64,000 bases of DNA from positions 62,001-126,000 of the forward strand of contig CAXBIQ010000004.1 of NCBI GenBank assembly GCA_963975935.1, written 5' to 3'. The notes under the pieces are model-generated. The model saw only the letters and a list, made by a program, of their open reading frames with translations, was not told where the DNA came from and searched no databases. The translations under genes were made by a program, and so were the position numbers. Within the stretch, counting starts at the first letter, position 1; each line of letters begins with the position of its first letter. Of the stretch, positions 51,242-59,065 are shown one piece after another. This stretch comes from Planktosalinus sp963975935. Lineage in GTDB: Bacteria > Bacteroidota > Bacteroidia > Flavobacteriales > Flavobacteriaceae.

Positions 51242-52519
51242 ATGAGCACACCACTGGCAGAACGCATACGCCCAAAAACTTTGGATGACTACATCAGTCA
51301 GCGCCACCTTGTGGGTGAAACCGGCGTGCTTACAGCACAAATCAAACAAGGCATAGTGCCGTCCATGATTTTCTGGGGCCCTCCCGGAACCGGAAAAACA
51401 ACGCTTGCCAACATTATTGCCATTGAAAGCGGCAGACCGTTTCACACACTCAGTGCCATAAGCAGCGGCGTAAAAGATGTGCGGGAAGTCATCGAAAAAG
51501 CCAAAAAAGGTGACGGACTTTTCACCACTAAAAACCCCATTCTTTTTATAGATGAGATTCACCGGTTCAGCAAATCACAACAGGATTCGCTTTTGGCAGC
51601 TGTTGAAAAAGGATGGATTACCCTAATTGGTGCCACCACTGAAAACCCAAGCTTTGAGGTGATTGCAGCACTTTTATCCCGCTGTCAGGTATATGTCTTA
51701 AAGGCTTTTGAAAAAAGCGATTTAGAGGCACTTTTAAAGCGGGCAATTGAAAAAGATGAATACCTTGCTCAAAAAAAGATAAACCTCCGGGAAACCGAAG
51801 CTTTAATAAGGCTTTCAGGGGGCGATGCGAGAAAGTTGCTCAATATGTTTGAACTTGTCATTCAATCTGAACCAGGAGACAAAATTACCATTACCAACGA
51901 TATGGTTATGCAAAAAGTGCAGCAGAAAACCGTGCGCTATGACAAAACGGGTGAGCAGCATTATGATATCATTTCGGCATTTATCAAATCCATTCGTGGC
52001 AGCGACCCCAATGCAGCAGTTTACTGGCTTGCCCGAATGATCGCCGGGGGTGAAGATGTAAAGTTTATTGCCCGCAGATTGCTTATCTTAGCATCTGAGG
52101 ATGTTGGAAACGCAAATCCCACGGCATTGGTGATTGCAAACAACACCTTTCAGGCGGTAACAACCATTGGTTATCCGGAGTCGCGCATTATTTTAAGTCA
52201 GTGTGCTATTTATCTGGCAAACTCACCAAAAAGCAATGCGAGTTACAAAGCCATCAATGAAGCTTTGGAAACCGTTCAGAAAACCGGTGACCTGGAAGTG
52301 CCGCTTTCGATAAGAAATGCGCCAACCAAATTGATGAAAGAACTGGGCTATGGAGACAATTATCAATATGCCCACAACTATGAAGGCAATTTTGTGCCTC
52401 ATGAGTTTTTGCCTGAAGAGATCTCAGGTAAAACATTTTATGAACCCGGTAACAATGCAAAAGAAAATGTGTATCGCAACTATTTGAAATCACTTTGGAA
52501 AAATAAATATAAATATTAA
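51242..52519 (+). CDS. rarA: Replication-associated recombination protein A (RarA/MgsA)
   Basis: 425-residue AAA+ ATPase. Walker A FWGPPGTGKTTLANIIA, Walker B ILFIDEIHRFSKSQQD, sensor 1 LIGATTENPSF and arginine region GDARKLLNMFE are intact; the C-terminal tetramerisation part includes SDPNAAVYWLARMIAGGED. Acts at stalled replication forks with single-strand-binding protein. Length is normal. Followed by short-repeat DNA before the kynurenine genes. Confidence 0.95.
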   Translation: MSTPLAERIRPKTLDDYISQRHLVGETGVLTAQIKQGIVPSMIFWGPPGTGKTTLANIIAIESGRPFHTLSAISSGVKDVREVIEKAKKGDGLFTTKNPILFIDEIHRFSKSQQDSLLAAVEKGWITLIGATTENPSFEVIAALLSRCQVYVLKAFEKSDLEALLKRAIEKDEYLAQKKINLRETEALIRLSGGDARKLLNMFELVIQSEPGDKITITNDMVMQKVQQKTVRYDKTGEQHYDIISAFIKSIRGSDPNAAVYWLARMIAGGEDVKFIARRLLILASEDVGNANPTALVIANNTFQAVTTIGYPESRIILSQCAIYLANSPKSNASYKAINEALETVQKTGDLEVPLSIRNAPTKLMKELGYGDNYQYAHNYEGNFVPHEFLPEEISGKTFYEPGNNAKENVYRNYLKSLWKNKYKY

Positions 52520-52521
52520 TG

Positions 52522-52603
52522 CTGCGTAAATCTGCGAAATCTGCGGGAAGCTTATAAGCTATAACACAGAGGTACACAGAGAAGGCACAGAGATTCACAG
52601 AGA
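52522..52603 (+). repeat. CTGCG and CACAGAG short-repeat arrays around a palindrome
   Basis: Three CTGCG units at 9-10 base spacing (52522-52545), then the perfect palindrome AGCTTATAAGCT (52549-52560), then four CACAGAG units at 10-11 base spacing (52565-52602). No coding sense. It fills the gap between rarA and the RidA-like gene. Confidence 0.7.
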
Positions 52604-52607
52604 AAAA

Positions 52608-53021
52608 ATGAAAGGTAAATTAGTAAAAGACAAAGCTACCCCCAGAGGAAAATATCCGCACGTTAAACGTGTAGGTGATTTTATATTTGTTTCGGGAACG
52701 AGTTCGCGTAAAGCCGATAACACTTTTGCCGGTGTGGAACAAGTGGACGAAATGGGAAGTATGAAGCTCGACATCGAAGCCCAAACCCGGGCGGTCATTG
52801 AAAACATTCGTGATTTTCTGGCAGAAGAAGGTGCCGGCTTAGAAGACATAGTCGATGTAACCAGTTTCCTTGTAAATATGAATGATTTTGCAGGTTACAA
52901 CAAAGCTTATGGTGAGTATTTCACCTCAGACGGACCCACACGCACAACTGTGGCAGTGCATCAATTGCCGCACCCCCATTTGCTGGTGGAAATTAAGGTA
53001 ATGGCATATAAGCCGGTGTAG
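52608..53021 (+). CDS. RidA-family 2-aminomuconate deaminase
   Basis: 137 residues of the RidA/YjgF family. KYPHVKRVGDFIFVSGTSSR and VDVTSFLVNMNDFAGYNKAY, then SDGPTRTTVAVHQLPHPHLL with the substrate-binding Arg. The longer N-terminus (KDKATPRGKYPHVKR) and the neighbours point to 2-aminomuconate deaminase (NbaF/AmnD type), which turns 2-aminomuconate into 4-oxalocrotonate. A generic enamine deaminase is the alternative. Joined to the next gene by a five-unit heptamer array. Confidence 0.85.
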   Translation: MKGKLVKDKATPRGKYPHVKRVGDFIFVSGTSSRKADNTFAGVEQVDEMGSMKLDIEAQTRAVIENIRDFLAEEGAGLEDIVDVTSFLVNMNDFAGYNKAYGEYFTSDGPTRTTVAVHQLPHPHLLVEIKVMAYKPV

Positions 53022-53055
53022 TTAAAGGTTAAAGGTTCAAAGTTTAATGTTCAGG
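53021..53055 (+). repeat. Perfect-phase period-7 array between RidA and ALDH genes
   Basis: GTTAAAG, GTTAAAG, GTTCAAA, GTTTAAT, GTTCAGG: exactly five heptamers of the form GTTNNNN from the G of the TAG stop to two bases before the next ATG. Confidence 0.8.
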
Positions 53056-53057
53056 TT

Positions 53058-54503
53058 ATGAATGAGATAAAGAATTATATTAACGGTAAAATGCGGCCTC
53101 CCCTTTCAGGAGATTGGGTTGACAATTACGATCCTTCTTGTGGTGAAGTATATGGAAAAATACCCAATTCTTCGGCTGTTGATGTTGAGGAGGCAGTTAA
53201 CGCTTCCGCGAAAGCATTTCAGGCCTGGTCCAAAACCTCTGTGGATGAACGCAGTAAAATATTGCTTAAAATCGCTGACCTGATTGAAGAAAAGCTGGAT
53301 ATGCTTGCAGCTGCCGAATCCAAAGACAACGGGAAACCTGTCACGCTGGCCACAAAAGTGGATATTCCCAGGGCCTCAGCCAACTTTCGGTTTTTTGCAC
53401 ACGCCATTACTCAGTTTGCAAGTGAAGCCCACGAAAGCGTTGGCTACAATGCTGTGAATTTCACTTTACGGAAACCATTGGGGATTGTGGGATGTATTTC
53501 CCCGTGGAACCTTCCACTCTACTTATTTACCTGGAAAATCGCTCCGGCGCTCGCTGCGGGAAATTGCGTAGTGGCCAAACCCAGCGAAGTCACACCGATG
53601 ACTGCTTTTTTACTTAGTGAAATCTGTATGGAAGCCGGTCTCCCTCCGGGAGTGCTTAATATTGTTCATGGCTTGGGACATACTACCGGTCAAGCCATCG
53701 TGGAGCATCCGGAAATCAAAGCCATTTCTTTTACAGGAGGCACAGCCACCGGTGAACACATTGCCCGAACAGCTGCTCCTATGTTTAAAAAACTTTCACT
53801 GGAACTGGGTGGTAAAAACCCCAATCTCATTTTTGCCGATTGCGATTATGAGAAAATGCTGGACACAACTGTGCGCTCCTCATTTGCCAACCAAGGACAA
53901 ATCTGTTTATGCGGTTCGCGTATCTTTGTGGAAGAAAGTATCTACCAAAAATTTAAAACGGACTTTGTATCGCGGGTTAAAGCCCTGAAAGTGGGTCATC
54001 CCTCTGAAAAAGACAGCAATCTGGGGGCATTGGTTTCCAAAGCGCACCTGGAAAAAGTATTTTCTTACATTGAAGATGCACCCAATCAGGATGCAAAAAT
54101 TCTTTGTGGCGGAAAACGGGTTACCGTTCCGGGTTATGAAAGCGGCTATTATCTTGAGCCCACTGTTATCGAAGTGAAAACCAATCAATGCAAACTCAAC
54201 CAGGAAGAGATTTTTGGCCCGATTGTCACGATAATGCCTTTTAAAACCGAAGAAGAAGCCTTAGCCATGGCCAATGATGTGCGTTATGGTTTGTCAGCGA
54301 CGCTATGGACCAATGACCTGAACCGAACGATGCGCCTGAGTAATGACATAGAAGCCGGAATTATTTGGGTCAACACCTGGCTAATGCGCGATTTGCGCAC
54401 GCCTTTCGGCGGAATGAAAGACAGTGGCGTGGGGCGTGAAGGCGGCTGGGAGGCATTACGCTTTTTTACGGAGCCTAAGAATGTATGTATTCAATACGCT
54501 TAA
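53058..54503 (+). CDS. 2-aminomuconate-6-semialdehyde dehydrogenase
   Basis: 481-residue NAD-dependent aldehyde dehydrogenase. CISPWNLPLYLFTWKIAPAL (cofactor and oxyanion Asn), catalytic Glu in LSLELGGKNPNLIF, catalytic Cys in FANQGQICLCGS, and IFGPIVTIMPF. The match to the 2-aminomuconate / 2-hydroxymuconate semialdehyde subgroup, together with adjacent deaminase and ACMSD genes, supports oxidation of aminomuconate semialdehyde in the tryptophan-kynurenine route. The final C-terminus is normal. Confidence 0.9.
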   Translation: MNEIKNYINGKMRPPLSGDWVDNYDPSCGEVYGKIPNSSAVDVEEAVNASAKAFQAWSKTSVDERSKILLKIADLIEEKLDMLAAAESKDNGKPVTLATKVDIPRASANFRFFAHAITQFASEAHESVGYNAVNFTLRKPLGIVGCISPWNLPLYLFTWKIAPALAAGNCVVAKPSEVTPMTAFLLSEICMEAGLPPGVLNIVHGLGHTTGQAIVEHPEIKAISFTGGTATGEHIARTAAPMFKKLSLELGGKNPNLIFADCDYEKMLDTTVRSSFANQGQICLCGSRIFVEESIYQKFKTDFVSRVKALKVGHPSEKDSNLGALVSKAHLEKVFSYIEDAPNQDAKILCGGKRVTVPGYESGYYLEPTVIEVKTNQCKLNQEEIFGPIVTIMPFKTEEEALAMANDVRYGLSATLWTNDLNRTMRLSNDIEAGIIWVNTWLMRDLRTPFGGMKDSGVGREGGWEALRFFTEPKNVCIQYA

Positions 54504-54577
54504 AAATTAAATTCATTAAATTTGAAATGAATTCTTCAAATTAAATAAAAAAATCCCCGCTTAAACGGGAAAAGTAT

Positions 54578-55657
54578 ATGAAAAAACTAAGAATAAACGG
54601 CCACTCCCACCTGCTTCCTTATCCTGAGGAGATTCCGCAGTTTATGAAAGACAAAGGTATCTTTTGGGTGGATAAAGACCGAAAGTTTATGCTTCAAAAA
54701 AACTGGAGCCGCCCGGTGACAGATTCCAGTTTCTTCCTCAATGAAAAACTGGAGTGGATGGAACGCAATAAAATTGACCACGCTGTGGTGCTCAACCTTT
54801 CACAGTTGTATGGAAACGGCCTGCGTGTGGAAGAAATGAAACAAGCATTGCGCTTTCAAAATGATTTTAATGCAAAGATTCAGCACGAAAATCCCTCAAA
54901 GTTTACCACAGGTTTTGTCGTACATCCGGGACTTTTAAAGGGTGCTATGTGGGAAGTAGAACGCTGTGTGGAGGAATTGGGGATGCAGTTGTTATGCCTG
55001 CCAACTCATTACATGGATACCATAGGCACCTGGCGTTGTATTTTTGATGAAGAAAACGAAGAACTTTTTGCACTTGCCAGCAAATACAACCTGGCTGTAG
55101 AAATTCACCCTTATGATGGTGAGAAATTTATCCTTTTGGAAAACACTTCGTGGCGATTTCACCTCATCTGGATGCTGGCACAATGTGCAGATGCTTATCA
55201 CTTTCTTACACTGAATGGGTACCAGGATAAATTTCCCGGAATGCGCACCTGTTTTGCCCATGGTGGGCAACTTGCTCAAATTAATCTGGGAAGACGCATA
55301 CAAGGCTTTGATGGCCGCCCTGACCTTTTTGAAGGGAAGCATCACCCGAGAAAAGCAGTGGCACATAAAAATATCTTTTTTGATACTTTGGTTCATGATA
55401 CCGGCTCGCTTGGGTTATTGGTTAAAAACCAAACTTCTAAGCAAGTTATTATGGGTCTTGACGACCCCTACCCGCTTGGCGAAATGGAAAGTGAACAACA
55501 ATCTTCTTATCCCGGTAAAATCCTGGATTTAGCTAAAGAACAAAAAATTTTAACAGAAGCTGAATGTGATTCTATTTGGAGTGATAATGTCATTCAATGG
55601 TTGTGTGGCGATAATGAGGATGCGAAACAAAAATTAATAAAAAGGATTAGCGGATAA
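54578..55657 (+). CDS. 2-amino-3-carboxymuconate-6-semialdehyde decarboxylase (ACMSD)
   Basis: 359-residue amidohydrolase-2 family enzyme. Metal-site segments: NGHSH near the N-terminus (HxH), AVEIHPYD, CFAHGGQ and the Asp in MGLDDPYPLGE. It decarboxylates ACMS, the ring-cleavage product of 3-hydroxyanthranilate, steering carbon away from quinolinate (NAD synthesis) towards catabolism. Its stop overlaps the next ATG by one base. The dioxygenase that makes its substrate is not in the window. Confidence 0.9.
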   Translation: MKKLRINGHSHLLPYPEEIPQFMKDKGIFWVDKDRKFMLQKNWSRPVTDSSFFLNEKLEWMERNKIDHAVVLNLSQLYGNGLRVEEMKQALRFQNDFNAKIQHENPSKFTTGFVVHPGLLKGAMWEVERCVEELGMQLLCLPTHYMDTIGTWRCIFDEENEELFALASKYNLAVEIHPYDGEKFILLENTSWRFHLIWMLAQCADAYHFLTLNGYQDKFPGMRTCFAHGGQLAQINLGRRIQGFDGRPDLFEGKHHPRKAVAHKNIFFDTLVHDTGSLGLLVKNQTSKQVIMGLDDPYPLGEMESEQQSSYPGKILDLAKEQKILTEAECDSIWSDNVIQWLCGDNEDAKQKLIKRISG

Positions 55658-56298
55658 TGGAATTTATTTCTGAAGAACTTGACACTTATGTTGTTGAACA
55701 TACTCAGCCTGAACCGGAATTACTACAACAATTAAACCGGGAAACCCAGGCTAAAGTACTCCAGCCAAGAATGTTGAGCGGTCATTATCAAGGCCGGGTG
55801 TTGAGTATGATTTCAAAGATACTGGCACCAAAAACCATCCTTGAAATTGGCACTTATACCGGTTATTCCGCACTTTGTATGATGGAAGGCATTCAAAAAG
55901 CGGGTGTTCTTCACACCATTGACCATAATGAAGAGTTGTTTTCGCTACAGCGAAAATATTTTGATAAATCGGATTTTGGTGAGCAAATCATTCAGCATAC
56001 CGGGGATGCCTTGGATATCATCCCAAAACTCAACGAAACATTTGACCTGCTCTTTATCGATGCCGATAAAGAGAATTACAGCAATTACTTTGAGTTGGTG
56101 CTTCCAAAAATGAAAAGTGGTGGCGTGATTTTATCAGACAATGTGTTGTGGAGTGGTAAAGTTCTGGAAAAACCAAAAAAAGAAGATGTAGACACACCGG
56201 CCTTGATTGCTTATAACAAACTAATCAACGCACACCCAAAAGTTGAAAGTGTTATGCTTCCCATAAGGGATGGGTTGACAATAACCCGGGTAAAATAA
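55657..56298 (+). CDS. SAM-dependent O-methyltransferase (COMT type)
   Basis: 213 residues. SAM motif ILEIGTYTGYSALCMMEG, metal-binding LLFIDADKENYSNY and GGVILSDNVLWSGKV, final LPIRDGLTITRVK. Typical divalent-metal catechol O-methyltransferase fold. Translationally coupled (TAATG) to ACMSD, so it may act on an aromatic intermediate of the same pathway such as 3-hydroxyanthranilate; that is inference. Family members with other catechol substrates are common. Confidence 0.88.
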   Translation: MEFISEELDTYVVEHTQPEPELLQQLNRETQAKVLQPRMLSGHYQGRVLSMISKILAPKTILEIGTYTGYSALCMMEGIQKAGVLHTIDHNEELFSLQRKYFDKSDFGEQIIQHTGDALDIIPKLNETFDLLFIDADKENYSNYFELVLPKMKSGGVILSDNVLWSGKVLEKPKKEDVDTPALIAYNKLINAHPKVESVMLPIRDGLTITRVK

Positions 56299-56868
56299 TC
56301 AGTGGTTCTTGATGGAAGTGCGCCTCAGCGAAAGTTCACAGCGCTTATAAAATATGTAAGCCAAGAAAGTTCCTATCATCGCCCCAATAAGCAAATCACT
56401 GGGGTAATGTACGCCCACAAATATCCTGCTTAATGTAAACAGCAGCGGAAAAAGAAAAAAGAGATACACCCACTTATAAGCCCTGCGAAGAGCCAGGACT
56501 GCAAATGTCGCTATCACAAAGGAGCTTGAAGCGTGCCCGGAATAAAAACTAAAACTGTCCGGTCTTTGTAGTGCCCTGATAAGCTGTGTAAGCTCGGGAA
56601 CACTGCTGGGTCTTATTCTGGCCACAAAATACTTTGTTGTAATCATTAAGGCAAGACTGATTGCCACAACTCCTAAAAAATAAAGCAACACCACGACCCC
56701 TTTTTTAATGCCATATACTTTAAATATCAAAAAAAACATCAAAAGGAAAAGTGGGATCCAAAAAAGTGTGTTGGTCACTAAAAGCCAAAAACCGTCCCAG
56801 GACTCTATACCTAAATTATTCAGATATATAAAAAGTTCAGCATCCCAGCGTTTTAATGTTTCAAGCAT
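56299..56868 (-). CDS. PAP2 superfamily membrane phosphatase
   Basis: 189 residues with about five membrane helices. The three phosphatase motifs are seen: KYFVARIRPSSVPE, SFYSGHASSSFV and SRIFVGVHYPSDLLIG. Likely a lipid phosphatase (undecaprenyl pyrophosphate or phosphatidylglycerophosphate type). It begins directly after tatA (TAA then ATG), so both are one transcript. The stop lies one base from the converging methyltransferase gene. Confidence 0.92.
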   Translation of the reverse strand: MLETLKRWDAELFIYLNNLGIESWDGFWLLVTNTLFWIPLFLLMFFLIFKVYGIKKGVVVLLYFLGVVAISLALMITTKYFVARIRPSSVPELTQLIRALQRPDSFSFYSGHASSSFVIATFAVLALRRAYKWVYLFFLFPLLFTLSRIFVGVHYPSDLLIGAMIGTFLAYIFYKRCELSLRRTSIKNH

Positions 56869-57156
56869 TTAAAATTGGCGTTTTACAGGACCCGTGATAT
56901 CGTCTATATCTTCCTTGACTTTGTCAATCTCCTTTTGCACATCTTGCGTAATGTCAACATCTACCCCGCGATCTTTTGCACTTTTGGTGATTTCATGTTT
57001 AATATCGTTAGTGGCATTTTTTATTTGCCGCATCCCTTTACCAAGGCCACGGGCAATCTCAGGTACTTTGTCTGCACCAAAAACCATAATGACAATAAAG
57101 ATTATAAAACCAATCTCAGCGCCACTGATGAATAAAAAATGTGATAGTAAAGCCAT
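56869..57156 (-). CDS. tatA: Twin-arginine translocation protein TatA/TatB family
   Basis: 95 residues: short N-terminus, one transmembrane helix (FLFISGAEIGFIIFIVIMVF), then FGADKVPEIARGLGKGMRQI and an amphipathic helix, with an acidic tail. The FG hinge and the following amphipathic helix are TatA/B hallmarks. Forms the pore of the Tat pathway for folded proteins. tatC is not in the window. A TATATTTG -7 element lies only four bases before the ATG. Confidence 0.9.
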   Translation of the reverse strand: MALLSHFLFISGAEIGFIIFIVIMVFGADKVPEIARGLGKGMRQIKNATNDIKHEITKSAKDRGVDVDITQDVQKEIDKVKEDIDDITGPVKRQF

Positions 57157-57160
57157 AGTG

Positions 57161-57168
57161 CAAATATA
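57161..57168 (-). promoter_or_regulatory. -7 element directly before tatA
   Basis: Minus strand TATATTTG (exact TAnnTTTG), then CACT and ATG. Predicts a leaderless or nearly leaderless mRNA. Confidence 0.45.
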
Positions 57169-57203
57169 GCGAAGTTTCCTTGCGCTAAAAAAAGTATTTT
57201 AAA

Positions 57204-58016
57204 CTAACGTCTGAGATAAAGCTGACTCTGCTTTTCTAAAAAATCCATAAGCTTGAGTTCATTATTTTCCCTTAGCAAGTCTGTTGTAAAATCTTGATCG
57301 AGAACAAAATAAATAAAATTAACCTGCTCTCCTTCCGGTATATTTAAAATTTCTGAATAATAAGCCTCCGGGAACCTTTGTTGGAGTGCAACAAAAGAGG
57401 CGTCTTTTAATTGCAATTCTTGTAAAGGGGTCAAGTCAGGTTGCGATGAACGATTTTTGGATTTAAAAATTAAATCAGCTAAGAACCCAAACGGTGCGAG
57501 AATGTTAAGACCCGCAGAAGGCACCTCTTGTAAAGCGCTATTTTCTACCCCACTGCTTTTATCTTCACTAAACTCAAAATCAAATTCCATTTCTTCCCAG
57601 CTAAGGTTAAACCCGGAAGCTATATCAACTGTTTTTATACGGCTTACATCCACTCTTATATTCCCTGTAAGGTCATGTGGCCTGACAATTACTTCATCAA
57701 GTTGTGTAATTGCAGGATTCACATATACTTTCATTTGTCGGGTATCAACAATTCCCTCATCAATAATCACCGTAAATTTTTGAAACTGCAAGGCTGTGAA
57801 CAAAACACGGTCATTCACTCCCACTTCAAGGGTAAATTTCCCTTCAGAATCTGTAATAGTTCCTTTTTGAGATGATGTATTGTAAATAGAAATTCCTTCA
57901 AGGTCTTCACCGGGAACAGATGATGTAATACTTCCGTTGACGGAAACTCTTTCAATTTGTTGTGCAAATAATAAAAATGGCACTAGTAATAAAATAAAGG
58001 ATATCGTATTTCTCAT
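57204..58016 (-). CDS. Carboxypeptidase-D regulatory-like domain protein
   Basis: 270 residues with signal peptide (LLFAQ). Residues 25-115 form the beta-sandwich seen at the N-terminus of TonB receptors (VNGSITSSVPGEDLEGISIY, GTITDSEGKFTLEVGVNDRV). The remainder is mixed helical with FGFLADLIFKSKNRS and an end FLEKQSQLYLRR. This stand-alone form is common in Flavobacteriia and probably periplasmic or outer-membrane-associated; its role is unknown. Confidence 0.8.
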   Translation of the reverse strand: MRNTISFILLLVPFLLFAQQIERVSVNGSITSSVPGEDLEGISIYNTSSQKGTITDSEGKFTLEVGVNDRVLFTALQFQKFTVIIDEGIVDTRQMKVYVNPAITQLDEVIVRPHDLTGNIRVDVSRIKTVDIASGFNLSWEEMEFDFEFSEDKSSGVENSALQEVPSAGLNILAPFGFLADLIFKSKNRSSQPDLTPLQELQLKDASFVALQQRFPEAYYSEILNIPEGEQVNFIYFVLDQDFTTDLLRENNELKLMDFLEKQSQLYLRR

Positions 58017-58357
58017 ACCTAAATTTAAGACTTAATTAATAAATCAAAAACCAAACATATGTTAAATATATAAACTCATGTTAACGCTGTAGCCTTCTGT
58101 CAAAATATTTGTAATTTTAAAATCTCACACATTTATTTTAAGCTTTTAAATTCAAAGAAATGAACGCATCTTGCCTTTTTTGATTGAAGTGAAAATTAGC
58201 TGTTTTGAGCATGATTGAAGGCTTTTTTGAGTTGCATAGCAGAGCTAAGTAAGGAGAAAAAGACAAGAAGCAGGCTCAAAAGAGCAATTTTTTAACCAAT
58301 TTGAAAAAGTCAAGATGAGTTCAATAACTAAAACCGCTGTTTCTTCAGCAATAGCCT
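58017..58357. other. 341-base noncoding gap with a structured element
   Basis: Between divergent genes. AT-rich to about 58160, then a segment with arms GCTGTTTTGAGC (58199-58210) and GCTCAAAAGAGC (58274-58285), 11 of 12 pairing, followed within two bases by T6. This could be a small RNA with terminator or a mobile repeat. No protein frame is supported. Confidence 0.4.
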
Positions 58358-59065
58358 ATGAAAAAATGTATTATTGCAAGCACATCAACACTCTATGATG
58401 GAGCATACCTGGAATACCTGCTTCCAGAATTGGAAGTACTTTTTAATAATGTAAACGAAATTTTATTCATCCCATATGCACAACCCGGCGGAATCTCTTG
58501 TGATGCATACACTGAAAAGGCCGCAGAAGCCTTTCAAAAAATAAATAAAAATGTGGTAGGGCTTCATTCATTTGAAAACCCTGCACAAGCAATTGAAAAA
58601 GCGAAGGGAATTTTTACAGGTGGCGGAAACACCTTCAGATTGGTAAATCAACTTTATAAGCAGGAATGTATGGGTCCTTTAAGGGAAGCTGTTTTGAATG
58701 GTGTTCCTTACCTCGGCACCAGCGCAGGAAGTAACATCTGTGGCGTCACAATGCAAACCACCAATGATATGCCCATCGTCTATCCACCGAGTTTTAAAAC
58801 ACTGGGAATTATTCCATTTAACCTAAACCCCCATTACCTTGAGCCGGATATGCAATCAAAACATATGGGCGAAACGCGGGAAACACGAATAAAAGAATTC
58901 CACAGCATGAATTCAATCCCTGTATTGGGACTTCGTGAAGGTAGCTGGCTAGAGGTCAACAGTGAAAACATCTTCTTAAAAGGGCAACACAGGGCCATTG
59001 TTTTCAAACAGGGGAAGCCACCCTATGAGGCAGAACCCGATACTGATTTCAAAAAATTGAAATAA
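58358..59065 (+). CDS. pepE: Peptidase E (alpha-aspartyl dipeptidase)
   Basis: 235 residues, family S51. The catalytic Ser is in PYLGTSAGSNICG; upstream GIFTGGGNTFRLVNQLY and downstream FNLNPHYLEPDM are typical. Cleaves N-terminal Asp-X dipeptides in the cytoplasm. Its stop overlaps the next ATG by one base (TAATG), so it is coupled to glutaminase, both yielding acidic amino acids. Confidence 0.93.
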   Translation: MKKCIIASTSTLYDGAYLEYLLPELEVLFNNVNEILFIPYAQPGGISCDAYTEKAAEAFQKINKNVVGLHSFENPAQAIEKAKGIFTGGGNTFRLVNQLYKQECMGPLREAVLNGVPYLGTSAGSNICGVTMQTTNDMPIVYPPSFKTLGIIPFNLNPHYLEPDMQSKHMGETRETRIKEFHSMNSIPVLGLREGSWLEVNSENIFLKGQHRAIVFKQGKPPYEAEPDTDFKKLK

